This document shows, in pieces, positions 38,607 through 46,955 of a stretch of DNA of 64,000 bases; position 1 is the first letter of the stretch; every line of letters starts with the position of its first letter. Under the pieces are notes generated by a model. That model did not search any database, was not told where the DNA came from, and saw nothing but the letters and a program-made list of their open reading frames with translations. The position numbers and the translations under genes were made by a program. Source of the stretch: JBBIQS01 sp037442205. Its GTDB lineage: Bacteria; Myxococcota; Myxococcia; Myxococcales; UBA5297. The stretch is from positions 4,546 through 68,545 of the forward strand of contig JBBIQS010000043.1 of NCBI GenBank assembly GCA_037442205.1, in the 5' to 3' direction.

Positions 38607-40034
38607 ATGACGCGAGCAGGGGGCGACGAGCTGCTGCGCTGGCTGATGGCGACCTACGCCGCGTCGCTGGCGAGCTATCTGGCGAGCCTGGCGAGCCGGA
38701 AGTCGCTGGTGGCGCGGGCGGCGACGGCGCTGGCCGGAGGTGGGTTGCTGCTGCACACCGCCTGGCTGCTCCTGCGCTGGCGCCAGGCAGGGATGGTGGA
38801 GGTCGGCGCGCGAGAGGCGGTGGGCGAGGTGCTCTCGGCCGGCCAGTACGCCTGGCTGCTGCTGAGCCATCCGCCGTTCACCAATCTCTACGAGAGCCTG
38901 GTCTTCGGCGCCTGGTGCGTGATGCTCGGCTACCTGGCCGTCGAGGCGAGGTGGAAGGTTCGGCCGGTCGGAGTGCTGGCGACGGGGTTGGCGCTGATTG
39001 CGCTCGGCGAAGCCTATCTGTCGGCGGAGAAGGCCATCGAACCGCTGGTTCCGGCGCTGCAGAGCTGGTGGATGCTGCTGCACGTGGCGCTGCTGTTCGT
39101 GGCCTACGGGCTGTTCCTGTTGGCGGCGGCGGTGGCGGTGCTCTACCTGTTGCGGACCGGGGTGCGGACCGCGTCGCTGGGGCTGGGATTCTCGGCTGCG
39201 GGGGCGGTGGTGCTGGGGCTGACCGGGGCTGCCACCGGCCTCTTCCATCGCTTCGCCTTCGAGCTCAATCCGGTGTTCACCGGGGCCGACGGCAAGACCC
39301 AGCTGCTCCAGCTGATCGCGCCCGACGGGCAGACGCTGATCCTTCCCAGGGTGGCGGTTCCTGGAATCGGGCCGCTGTTGGCGCTTGCCGCGCTGCTGTG
39401 CCTGGTGGCGGCGGTGTTCTACGCCCTCGAGCTGCGCCGAAGGAATGAGGCGTTGCGGTCGCCGGGCTACCGGGTATTGGCGTCGGCGGCGGTGGCGCTC
39501 GGGGCGACGCTGATCGTGCTGTTGATCCAGGTGATCCCCGGCAAGCCCGTGACGATCGATCTCCCGGGCGGCTCCCTTCCCGCGGCAGCGGCCGGGCCGT
39601 TTCGGCTTTCGCTCGAAGGCAACTTCGGAATCGGACTCCTGGGGCTGCTGCTGCTGGCGCTGGGCGCCTTCGCGGGGTTGGTCAGGTTCCACGAATCGAT
39701 CCTGGCCAGGCTCCCGCCGGCCGAGGAGCTGGACGAGATCTCCTACAAGGTCATCGCCGTCGGCTTCCCGATGCTCAGCTTCGGGATCGTGATGGGAGCG
39801 TTCTGGGCCTACGACGCCTGGGGGCGCTACTGGGGTTGGGATCCCAAGGAGACCTGGTCGCTGATCACCTGGTTCATCTACGCCCTCTACCTGCACACCC
39901 GGATGACGATGGAATGGAAGGGCCGGCGGGCCGCAACCATCGCGGTGCTCGGGTTCGCGCTGGTGATCTTCACGTACCTGGGCGTGAACCTCGGCCTGAC
40001 CGGCGAGGGGCTCCATACCTACGGGGCGAGCTGA
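38607..40034 (+). CDS. CcsB/ResC-like cytochrome c biogenesis membrane protein
   Basis: This 475-residue protein has about 10 hydrophobic spans and ends in the CcsA/CcsB-type heme-handling module: WGWDPKETWSLITWFIYALYLHTRMT (the WWD-like tryptophan signature, split here) followed by FALVIFTYLGVNLGLTGEGLHTYG. FTNLYESLVFGAWC is another conserved block. This protein presents heme for cytochrome c maturation together with a ResB/Ccs1 partner, which is not in the window. At 475 residues it is longer than many CcsB proteins, with extra spans. It is divergent from korD. Confidence 0.88.
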   Translation: MTRAGGDELLRWLMATYAASLASYLASLASRKSLVARAATALAGGGLLLHTAWLLLRWRQAGMVEVGAREAVGEVLSAGQYAWLLLSHPPFTNLYESLVFGAWCVMLGYLAVEARWKVRPVGVLATGLALIALGEAYLSAEKAIEPLVPALQSWWMLLHVALLFVAYGLFLLAAAVAVLYLLRTGVRTASLGLGFSAAGAVVLGLTGAATGLFHRFAFELNPVFTGADGKTQLLQLIAPDGQTLILPRVAVPGIGPLLALAALLCLVAAVFYALELRRRNEALRSPGYRVLASAAVALGATLIVLLIQVIPGKPVTIDLPGGSLPAAAAGPFRLSLEGNFGIGLLGLLLLALGAFAGLVRFHESILARLPPAEELDEISYKVIAVGFPMLSFGIVMGAFWAYDAWGRYWGWDPKETWSLITWFIYALYLHTRMTMEWKGRRAATIAVLGFALVIFTYLGVNLGLTGEGLHTYGAS

Positions 40035-40217
40035 ACTCGAGCGAGGCCCGGCGACCTGCGCGGTACTCGCCTGCTCGTTCACCGGATAGGTGACCGCGCG
40101 GCCGCCAGGAGGGTCATCAGCGAGCGGCGAGGCCTCGTATCATTCTGAGCAACTTCGCCTTTTCGGCAGCGCTGGCCTGCCATAGAGTCTCGCCTCCCTG
40201 GACTCGCTCGCCGACCG

Positions 40218-41477
40218 ATGAAGACCTCCAACCTGGCCATCGTTTTCACCGACATCAAAGGCTTCACCGCTCGGACCTCGCAGCAGACCTACGAGGAGAA
40301 CCAGCGGATGCTGCGCGTCCACGACGCGCTGCTGACGCCGGTGTTCAAGGCCTTCGGCGGGCGGCCGATCAAGACCATCGGCGACTCGTTCCTGGTGGTC
40401 TTCGACTCGCCGACCCAGGCGGTCCTGTGCGGGGTCGCCATCCAGGATCGGCTGTGGGACTACAACCGCCGCGTGGCCGAGGCCGAGCAGATCCACGTGC
40501 GCGTGGCGGTGAACATGGGCGAGGTGCGCGTCGAGCGCGGCGACGTCTTCGGCGAGCCGGTGAACATCGCTGCCCGGGTCGAGGGGCTGGCCGACGCCGG
40601 CGAGGTGCTCTTCACCGAGGCCGTCTACCTCTCGATGAACAAGGCCGAGGTCCCCTCGCAGGAGCACGGGGTCCACGAGCTCAAGGGCATCCCGGAGAAG
40701 GTGCGCGTCTACCGCGTCCCGCCCGGCGGCTACCGGCTGGCCTCCGAGCCGCAGCTCGAGCGGCCTGCAGACAGCCCGCCGTTCGGAGGCATCGCGCTCT
40801 CCCGCCTCGCCGATCTCCCCGCGCCGGAGCCGGCGCAGCTGGCTGCCACCGGGGAGCTGATCGCGCACCTGGGAGCGGCAGCTTCCAGCCTGGCCTCGGT
40901 CGCCAAGAGCCAGGCCCGCTCGCTCTCACAGCGTGGCGCCGGCCTGCTCGCCGATCTGCGCCGGCGCGTGGCCGCGCTGCCCAAGAGCGCACGCCTGGCC
41001 GGGCTCGGGCTGATCGCGGCGCTGGCGCTGGCCGGAGCCGGCTGGTGGCTCTTTGGCGGCGACCCCATCGAGCGGACCATCTCGCGCGGCGACTTCAACG
41101 CCGCCAAGGCCGAGATCAAGAAGCTGGAGGACGGCCCGCGCAAGAGCTACCTCGAAGGCCGCCTGCACGAGGAGAAGCGCGAGTTCGAGCGGGCGGCGAG
41201 CGACTATTACGACTCGGCGAAGGCCGGGGAGCGCAAAGGCTTCCGCCGGCTGATCCGCATGACCGAGAACAGCGCCTGCTCGGCGCGCACCGCCGCGGCG
41301 CTTACCCTCGGGCTGCTGGGGGACCGCTCGGCGGCGGGTGCGCTGCGCGATCTCTCCAAGTCCGAGTTCGCCGACGAGAACAAGGCCGACAGCAACGTCT
41401 TTGGACAGATCTTCGGCTGCAAGAGCCGCCAGGTGGCGGTCGGCGCGCTGGAGAAGCTCGAGAAGGATTCACAGTAG
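40218..41477 (+). CDS. Membrane-anchored class III adenylate cyclase
   Basis: The 419-residue protein has an N-terminal class III cyclase domain with metal-binding D12 (FTDIKGF) and D56 (IGDSF), K52 and D109 consistent with ATP selection, and transition-state N116/R120 in VNIAARVEG. All catalytic positions are present. A Pro-rich and helical linker (about 175-245) leads to one membrane span (about 257-280, GLGLIAALALAGAGWWLFG), then a 130-residue helical C-terminal part of unknown type with two Cys. It should make cAMP on the cytoplasmic side. It is 17 bases upstream of a TPR lipoprotein gene. Confidence 0.88.
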   Translation: MKTSNLAIVFTDIKGFTARTSQQTYEENQRMLRVHDALLTPVFKAFGGRPIKTIGDSFLVVFDSPTQAVLCGVAIQDRLWDYNRRVAEAEQIHVRVAVNMGEVRVERGDVFGEPVNIAARVEGLADAGEVLFTEAVYLSMNKAEVPSQEHGVHELKGIPEKVRVYRVPPGGYRLASEPQLERPADSPPFGGIALSRLADLPAPEPAQLAATGELIAHLGAAASSLASVAKSQARSLSQRGAGLLADLRRRVAALPKSARLAGLGLIAALALAGAGWWLFGGDPIERTISRGDFNAAKAEIKKLEDGPRKSYLEGRLHEEKREFERAASDYYDSAKAGERKGFRRLIRMTENSACSARTAAALTLGLLGDRSAAGALRDLSKSEFADENKADSNVFGQIFGCKSRQVAVGALEKLEKDSQ

Positions 41478-41494
41478 ATGGGAGGAGCCCCGTG

Positions 41495-42940
41495 ATGAAC
41501 CTGAGAGCCGCCATCCTCTTGCCGCTGCTGGCCGCCTGCGCCACCGGACCGACGGTCCAGCCGACCCAGGAGGCCGCCCCCAAGTACGAAGCCGAGCGCA
41601 ATGTCGCCGGGACGCTGCGCGCGATCTCGGTCCGAGTGAAGCGCGGCGACGGCGCCAAGGTCCGCGAGGAGCTGCTGGAGCAGGCGCGGAACCGCCCCGG
41701 CGACGTGAAGCTCAAGCTGTACGTGGTCTGGACCGGGGCCCCGAGCGAGGAGTCGTGGCAGGAGATCCACAAGCTCACCAAGCTCAACCCCGAGGACCCG
41801 TGGCTGTGGACTGCCTCCGGGCTCATCTACCTGCAGTGGCGCGGCTTCCTGGATCAGGCCGACACCGAGCTGCAGCACGCGCTGCGGGCCAAGCCGGGTT
41901 TCGTCCCCGCGCTGGTGGGCCGCGCCGACGTGCTGCGGCTGCGCGGCAAGCTCCCCGAGGCCAAGGCGGCCTACGAGGCGATCCTCGCCGATGCCGCGGA
42001 ATGGCCCGAGGCGCTGGTGGGCCTGGGGCTCACTCTCTTTGAGCTCAAGGATCCGGGCGCCCGCGCCATGCTCGAGCGGGCCCTCAAGGCCGATCCTGAC
42101 AGCCAGGCGACCGTGGCGGCCATGGCCAAGCTGGCGGGCGAGACCGAGGACCCCGACGCGGCCATCGGCCTGTACCAGAAGATGATCGGCTTCAATCCCA
42201 AGGACCGCGAGGCGCACCTGGCGCTGGCCAAGGCCTACGACAAGAAGGGCGAGACCGCCCGCGCCGCCGAGGAGTTCGAGCTGGCGATGGCCATCGGCCC
42301 CGACGCCGCCACCGCCCACGCCCTGGCCGACGCCTACAAGAAGCTGAGCAAGAGCGAGGAGGAGATTCGGGCGCTGGAGAAGGTGTCGCAGATGGAGCCG
42401 TCGAATTCGGCGGCCTACCTGCGCATCGCCGAGGTGCGCAAGGCTGAGAAGGACAACGAGGGGGCCGAGCAGGCGCTGCGGGCCGCCTCCGAGCGCAAGC
42501 CGGGCGATCCCGCGATCCTGCTGGCGCTGGCGCGGCAGATCAGGGAGCGCGACGATCTCATCGCCGCCATCGATGCCTTCCGCCAGGCGAAGGCCGCCGG
42601 GGCCGAGGAGGCCCCCGCGGAGCTCAAGGAGGTCGAGGCCAAGGCCTTCGTCTCCGAGAAGCCGGTCACCGGCAACGTCCAGAAGGTCTACGAGCAGGTC
42701 TTTTTCCAGCTGCGCAAGCAGTACGACGAGCGGCGCAAGACCTCCTCGAACCTCGCCGGCCGGCTCAAGGTGAAGGTCAGCATCTCCGCCGAGGGCAAGG
42801 CCAGCCAGGTCGACATCCTCGAGGACACCGTCCACGACGAGGTGCTGGCGGCGCTGGTCTACTTCGGCCTCAAGGATGCCGGCTACGCCAAGGAGAAGCG
42901 CAGCCCGACCTTCGAGTTCGTGCTCAGCTCCGGCAAGTAG
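41495..42940 (+). CDS. TPR lipoprotein with AgmX/TonB-like C-terminal domain
   Basis: A 481-residue protein with a lipobox (LLAAC, Cys at about 15) and a GGAGGAG site upstream of ATG 41495. Residues 80-400 are nine or ten TPR-like repeats, for example AYDKKGETARAAEEFELAMAI and AYLRIAEVRKAEKDNEGAEQAL. The last 60 residues (GRLKVKVSISAEGKASQVDIL to PTFEFVLSSG) look like the TonB-C/AgmX-type beta domain common in myxobacterial envelope proteins. It is probably an outer-membrane-attached assembly factor, co-transcribed with the cyclase gene. Confidence 0.85.
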   Translation: MNLRAAILLPLLAACATGPTVQPTQEAAPKYEAERNVAGTLRAISVRVKRGDGAKVREELLEQARNRPGDVKLKLYVVWTGAPSEESWQEIHKLTKLNPEDPWLWTASGLIYLQWRGFLDQADTELQHALRAKPGFVPALVGRADVLRLRGKLPEAKAAYEAILADAAEWPEALVGLGLTLFELKDPGARAMLERALKADPDSQATVAAMAKLAGETEDPDAAIGLYQKMIGFNPKDREAHLALAKAYDKKGETARAAEEFELAMAIGPDAATAHALADAYKKLSKSEEEIRALEKVSQMEPSNSAAYLRIAEVRKAEKDNEGAEQALRAASERKPGDPAILLALARQIRERDDLIAAIDAFRQAKAAGAEEAPAELKEVEAKAFVSEKPVTGNVQKVYEQVFFQLRKQYDERRKTSSNLAGRLKVKVSISAEGKASQVDILEDTVHDEVLAALVYFGLKDAGYAKEKRSPTFEFVLSSGK

Positions 42941-42954
42941 CGATTCGAAAAGCC

Positions 42955-42982
42955 TGCGCCCCTCGCCGACGCGCGGGGCGCA
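42955..42982 (+). terminator. Hairpin after the TPR lipoprotein gene
   Basis: TGCGCCCC pairs perfectly with GGGGCGCA around a 12-base loop, 15 bases past the TPR gene stop and 18 before the next start. There is no T-run, so it may reduce rather than stop read-through into the NamZ-type gene. Confidence 0.35.
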
Positions 42983-42999
42983 CGACTGCGACCTCAACC

Positions 43000-44178
43000 A
43001 TGACCACCGTGCGCACCGGCCTCGAAGTCCTCGCCTCCCAGGGCTTCGCTCCCCTCAAAGGCAAGCGGGTAGGGGCCATCTGCAACCCGACCAGCGTCGA
43101 TCGGCAGTTCAACCACCTCGCCGACCTGCTCCAGAAGGCGCCTGGAGTGACGCAGGCGGCGCTCTTCGGGCCCGAGCACGGGATCCGCGGCGAAGCCCAG
43201 GACATGATCGGGGTCGACGCCGCGGTCGACGCTCGCACCGGGATCAAGGTCCACTCCCTCTACGGCGATCGCTTCGAGTCGCTCTCGCCTCGGGAAGAGT
43301 GGCTCAAAGGGCTCGACGCGCTGGTCTTCGACATCCAGGACGTCGGCAGCCGCTACTACACCTACGTCTACACGATGGCCTTGTGCATGCGCGTGGCGGC
43401 CAAGGCCAAGGTCGCCTTCTACGTCCTCGATCGCCCGAACCCGATCGGCGGCACCCAGGTCGAAGGAAACGTCGTCCACCCCGGCTTCGAGAGCTTCGTG
43501 GGGATGTTCCCCATCCCCAACCGCCACGGCATGACCGCCGGCGAGCTGGCTCAGTACTTCAACCGCGAGCACGGCATCGGCTGCGAGCTGACCGTGATTC
43601 CCTGCGAAGGCTGGCGCCGGGAGATGTGGTGGGAGGAGACCGGCATTCCGTTCGTTCCGCCGTCGCCGAACATGCCCACGGTCGATACCGCCTGCGTCTA
43701 CCCGGGCCTGTGCATGATCGAGGGGACGAACCTGTCCGAGGGGCGCGGCACCACGCGGCCGTTCGAGATCATCGGAGCGCCGTATCTCGATCCGTACCGC
43801 TTCGCCGAGGCGCTGCGGTCCGAGAAGCTCCCCGGCCTCGCGGTTCGACCAATGAGCTTCCTGCCCACCTTCCAGAAGCACGCCGGCAAGAGCTGTGGCG
43901 GGGCAATGCTCCACGTCACCGATCGCCGCAGCTTCCTGCCGGTGAGGACCGGGGTGGCGGTGATGAAGGCGGCGCGCCAGGTCGGCGGGGAGCAGTTCCG
44001 CTGGCGCACCGAGCGCTACGAGTTCGTCGACGACAAGCCGGCGGTGGATCTGCTCTGCGGCACCGACTCGGTGCGCAAGGCGATCGACGCCGGCGAGAGC
44101 CTGGACCGATGCCTCGCCGGCTTCGACGCCGAGCTGCGCGCCTTCCTGCCGGTGCGCGCGAAGTACCTGCTCTACTGA
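43000..44178 (+). CDS. namZ: Exo-beta-N-acetylmuramidase, NamZ/DUF1343 family
   Basis: The 392-residue protein belongs to DUF1343, whose characterised member NamZ removes terminal N-acetylmuramic acid from peptidoglycan fragments. Signatures are ICNPTSVDRQFNHLADLL, LFGPEHGIRGEAQDMIGVD (catalytic Glu and His region), LVFDIQDVGSRYYTYVYTM, VLDRPNPIGGTQVEGN and IEGTNLSEGRGTTRPFE. Length is normal. No signal peptide is seen, so it may act in the cytoplasm on imported fragments. It is the first gene here after the cyclase/TPR pair and converges on the DUF6918-like gene. Confidence 0.93.
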   Translation: MTTVRTGLEVLASQGFAPLKGKRVGAICNPTSVDRQFNHLADLLQKAPGVTQAALFGPEHGIRGEAQDMIGVDAAVDARTGIKVHSLYGDRFESLSPREEWLKGLDALVFDIQDVGSRYYTYVYTMALCMRVAAKAKVAFYVLDRPNPIGGTQVEGNVVHPGFESFVGMFPIPNRHGMTAGELAQYFNREHGIGCELTVIPCEGWRREMWWEETGIPFVPPSPNMPTVDTACVYPGLCMIEGTNLSEGRGTTRPFEIIGAPYLDPYRFAEALRSEKLPGLAVRPMSFLPTFQKHAGKSCGGAMLHVTDRRSFLPVRTGVAVMKAARQVGGEQFRWRTERYEFVDDKPAVDLLCGTDSVRKAIDAGESLDRCLAGFDAELRAFLPVRAKYLLY

Positions 44179-44204
44179 GAAGCGGCTCAGCCGCCGTGCT
44201 TCTC
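44177..44204. terminator. Bidirectional hairpin over two convergent stop codons
   Basis: GAGAAGC pairs with GCTTCTC, and within it GCGGC pairs with GCCGC. The structure spans the NamZ stop (44176-44178) and the stop of the minus-strand gene (44187-44189). It could end transcription in both directions. No T-run is present. Confidence 0.45.
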
Positions 44205-44627
44205 GATCAGGCCGGCGAGGCGGGGCACCGCGTCCTCGACGTTCTTCTTGGCCATGCCGCGCAGCTTCTCGTAGGCGCCCTTGATGGCCGCCAGCTTGCT
44301 GCGCTGGGCGCGGGCGTCGGTGATCGCCAGCAGGGCGTCGGCCACCCGGCTGCGGTTGGCCCCGAAGAAGGCGCCCACCGCCTGGTTCTTGCCGTGGGCC
44401 TCGTCGACCAGCGGCTGCAGGTTCTTGCAGAAGTCGTCGAGCAGGCCGTCGACCGCCTGCCCGACGAAGCCGGGCTTGAAGCTCTTCACCAGCTTGTAGC
44501 CGCCCTTGATCGCCAGGCCGGTCAGGCCGCCCTTGGCGTCGACCTCCTGGTCGATGATCGTCACGCACTCCTGGATCACCGTCGGCCGGTTGGCGGGGGC
44601 GGCGAGGATCTCGAGCAAATTGGCCAT
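44187..44627 (-). CDS. DUF6918-like small protein
   Basis: A 146-residue all-helical protein with a GGAG site upstream of ATG 44627. It starts MANLLEILAAPANRPTVIQECVTIIDQEV, then GLAIKGGYKLVKSFKPGFV, VADALLAITDARAQRSK and PRLAGLIEKHGG at the end. The opening and the ALLAITDARA block match the uncharacterised DUF6918 family as I recall it. No signal peptide or membrane segment is present. It is a monocistronic gene between NamZ and the phosphoesterase-like gene. No function is known. Confidence 0.8.
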   Translation of the reverse strand: MANLLEILAAPANRPTVIQECVTIIDQEVDAKGGLTGLAIKGGYKLVKSFKPGFVGQAVDGLLDDFCKNLQPLVDEAHGKNQAVGAFFGANRSRVADALLAITDARAQRSKLAAIKGAYEKLRGMAKKNVEDAVPRLAGLIEKHGG

Positions 44628-44756
44628 GTTCTCTCCAGTCTGGAGGCAAAGGAGCGCGCATTCTGGCTGGAGCGCCTCCGGAAGCCAAGCGTTGCCGCTC
44701 TCAATCGCGATGGCTGGTGCTAGAGTCGGCTCCAGTTCTTGCCTGGAGTTGATGCC

Positions 44757-45407
44757 GTGAAGATCGGCCTCATCGCCGACAGCCGGGGCGACGTCGACGC
44801 GCTCGAGTATGCGTGCGACCTGCTGCTGGACGAGAAGGGTGCGGACCGCCTGTTGTTCCTGGGCGGGCTCTGGAACGACGTGGACGAGCTCTTCAAGCGC
44901 AAGCGCGACCAGGAGCGCGGGACCGAAGAGTACGGCGACCACGACTTCCTGGCCGACGTCTCCTCGTTTCTCGCCGGCGCCGCCGCCGACGGCGCGCTCC
45001 CGCAGCGGGTCAAGAAGCGGGGCGTCGACGCCTTCATCAAGCGCCTGGCCCGGGTGCCGGACAAGGAGAGCCTGGCCTACCGCGACCCCAGCTGCTCGAG
45101 GGTGCTGCCGGACCTCTTCGGCGACAAGATCGCCTGCCTGGTGCACGACAAGGGCGACCTCAAGCGCGACGACATCGAGATGGCGACGTTCCTGGTGCAC
45201 GGCAACAGCGCCGCGCCCAACCTGGTGCAGATCGGTGCCCGTTACTTCATCACCCCGGGAAGCCTCACCGGGCGAGCCCAGCGGACCGTGGGGTTGCTGG
45301 AGCTGGAGCGCGAAGGCGGCGAGTTCGTGGCGCTGGGCCTCGACGGACGGGAGCTGTCGCGTTCGAAGTTCTCCTGGGTCAATCGTCGCAAGGTCTCGGT
45401 CCAGTAG
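44757..45407 (+). CDS. Degenerate calcineurin-like phosphoesterase (YfcE-type fold)
   Basis: The 216-residue product starts at a GTG with a GGAG site 8 bases upstream. It has the layout of small metallophosphoesterases, but metal ligands are replaced: the DxHG motif is ADSRGD (His to Arg at 10), the GD motif is LGGLW (Asp to Gly at 37), and the GHTH motif near the end reads VHGNSAAP (both His lost). The closing YFITPGSLTGR and LLELEREGGEFV match the family's INPGS strand. D8 and a mid-protein His remain. It is thus probably an inactive or altered-specificity member. It is 15 bases upstream of nadD. Confidence 0.7.
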   Translation: MKIGLIADSRGDVDALEYACDLLLDEKGADRLLFLGGLWNDVDELFKRKRDQERGTEEYGDHDFLADVSSFLAGAAADGALPQRVKKRGVDAFIKRLARVPDKESLAYRDPSCSRVLPDLFGDKIACLVHDKGDLKRDDIEMATFLVHGNSAAPNLVQIGARYFITPGSLTGRAQRTVGLLELEREGGEFVALGLDGRELSRSKFSWVNRRKVSVQ

Positions 45408-45422
45408 GCGGAGGTCGAAGTC

Positions 45423-45977
45423 GTGCGCATCGCCATTCTGGGCGGCTCCTTCAACCCGCCCCACGTCGGGCACCTGATGAACGCCTACTACGTGTTGGCG
45501 ACCCGCCCGGTGGATCGCGTCTGGCTGGTGCCGGTGTTTCGCCACCCCTTCGGCAAGATGCTGACCCCATTCGACGACCGGGTGGCGATGTGCCAGCAGG
45601 CGGCGAATCGCTTCGGCGGCGCGGTCGAGGTCAGCCGGATCGAGGAGGAGTTTCCCGAGGGTGCGCGCACTGTCGATGTCCTCGAGAGGCTGATCACCCG
45701 GCATCCCGAGCACCGGTTCTCGCTGGTGATCGGCACTGACATCCTCCCCGAGACGCGCAAGTGGAAGCGGTTCGGCGACATCGAGAGGATGGTCGAGGTG
45801 GTGGTGGTCAACCGCGCCGGCTTCCCGTCGGACCGCGCCCGCGGGCCGGCGCTCCCCGAGGTCAGCTCGACCCTGATCCGCCAGCGGCTGGAGCGGGGCG
45901 AGGACGTCTCTGAGCTGGTCCCGCGCGAAGTTCTCGAGGAAGCTGCCCGGCGCGGGCTTTATCGCAAGAGCGGGTAG
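45423..45977 (+). CDS. nadD: Nicotinate-nucleotide adenylyltransferase NadD
   Basis: The 184-residue protein joins nicotinate mononucleotide and ATP to make nicotinate adenine dinucleotide, the penultimate step in de novo NAD synthesis. It has the nucleotidyltransferase motif ILGGSFNPPHVGHLMNA, LVIGTDILPETRKWK, and PEVSSTLIRQRL for ATP binding. It starts at GTG 45423. Its acceptor substrate could also be nicotinamide mononucleotide. A REP-like element starts immediately after its stop codon. Confidence 0.93.
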   Translation: MRIAILGGSFNPPHVGHLMNAYYVLATRPVDRVWLVPVFRHPFGKMLTPFDDRVAMCQQAANRFGGAVEVSRIEEEFPEGARTVDVLERLITRHPEHRFSLVIGTDILPETRKWKRFGDIERMVEVVVVNRAGFPSDRARGPALPEVSSTLIRQRLERGEDVSELVPREVLEEAARRGLYRKSG

Positions 45978-46016
45978 CCCTTCGACTCCGCGGCTGCGCC
46001 GCTACGCTCAGGGCGA
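45978..46016 (+). repeat. REP-like palindromic repeat, copy 2
   Basis: This copy has the same nested stems as the one at 16775-16813 and is 36/39 identical to it. It begins one base after the nadD stop and contains the stop codon (46008-46010) of the convergent DUF2520 gene. It therefore sits at a convergent junction, like copy 1. Confidence 0.8.
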
Positions 46017-46892
46017 ACGGAGGCTGCGCCCGCGCCTGGGTGCCTGCCCGCCGAGGCTGCCGAGGATCTTGTCCAAGTCGTCGGCGGACGCGGCACCCAG
46101 CTTGCGCGAGAGCCCGACCAGCGAGAGCCCGAGGGTCCGGTAGAGCAGGCCGGAGCTCCTGGGCGCCGAAGCCAGCGCCGCGAGGTGGCGCTCGATGATC
46201 TCCGCGTCGCCGCGGGCGATGGGGCCGGTCAGGGCTCCGGGCAGACCGCGCTCTTCGACCCCGCGCAGCGCCGAGCGCAGCAGCGGGAGCAGCGCGGCGC
46301 AGGCGTCCTTCTCCGACAGGCCGCAGCGCTCCAGCAAGTGGGCGGATTCGGCGACCAGCGCCACCAGGCCGTTCGAGGCGAGGGCTGCGGAGGCGTGGTA
46401 GAGGCCGCGCCGGCCGGGGCGGAGCCGGAAGGGGCGCAGGCCGGCGTCGCGCGCGAGCCGGGTGAGGATGCGCCGGGCGACGAGATCGCCGTCGACGGCG
46501 GCGGCAGCCCCAGCCAGCGGGGCGTCGGGCGCGGGGATGGCGCACAGCGGATGGAGCGAGCCGACGTGGGCGCCACGCCTGCGCGCGGGCGCCAACGCGT
46601 CGAGGTCGAGCGCGCCGGAGCAATGGCAGACGACCTGGCCTCTGGTCAGCACCAGGGCGACTGCCTTGGCGGTCTCGGCGACGGCGCGATCCGGGACGGT
46701 GAGCAGCACTGCGTCCGCCTCGTGGAGCGGAAAGCTCTCCGGAGGAATGCCGAGCCGGGCAGCCCGCGCCCTGCCTTTTCGCGTTCGGTTCGTCGCCGAG
46801 ACCGAGTGTCCGGCCTGCGAGAGGGCCAGCGCCAGCGCACCGCCGGCGCGGCCGGCTCCGACGATGAAGATCTTCAGGCGCCCGGTGCTCAT
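46008..46892 (-). CDS. Rossmann-like and DUF2520 domain protein
   Basis: The 294-residue protein has an N-terminal NAD(P)-binding Rossmann domain (IFIVGAGRAGGALALALSQAGHSV, then VLLTVPDRAV and CHCSGALDLDAL) and a C-terminal all-helical DUF2520 domain (LYHASAALASNGLVALVAES, about residues 165-185). The pair is similar to ketopantoate and 6-phosphogluconate dehydrogenase-like proteins, but the reaction is unknown. The C-terminal end (GRSLRSP) is read from inside a REP-like repeat, which supplies the stop codon. It is 63 bases after the ClpA-like gene on the same strand. Confidence 0.87.
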   Translation of the reverse strand: MSTGRLKIFIVGAGRAGGALALALSQAGHSVSATNRTRKGRARAARLGIPPESFPLHEADAVLLTVPDRAVAETAKAVALVLTRGQVVCHCSGALDLDALAPARRRGAHVGSLHPLCAIPAPDAPLAGAAAAVDGDLVARRILTRLARDAGLRPFRLRPGRRGLYHASAALASNGLVALVAESAHLLERCGLSEKDACAALLPLLRSALRGVEERGLPGALTGPIARGDAEIIERHLAALASAPRSSGLLYRTLGLSLVGLSRKLGAASADDLDKILGSLGGQAPRRGRSLRSP

Positions 46893-46955
46893 TCGCGGCC
46901 TCTCAGGGAGGGAACGGCAAGTGCCGAGCGGCCGAAGGTCTCCAGGACGATCAGC

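Noticed and set aside
16847..45977. A NAD biosynthesis cluster from nadA and nadD
   Set aside because: The genes are 28 kb apart with unrelated genes between; no cluster is supported.
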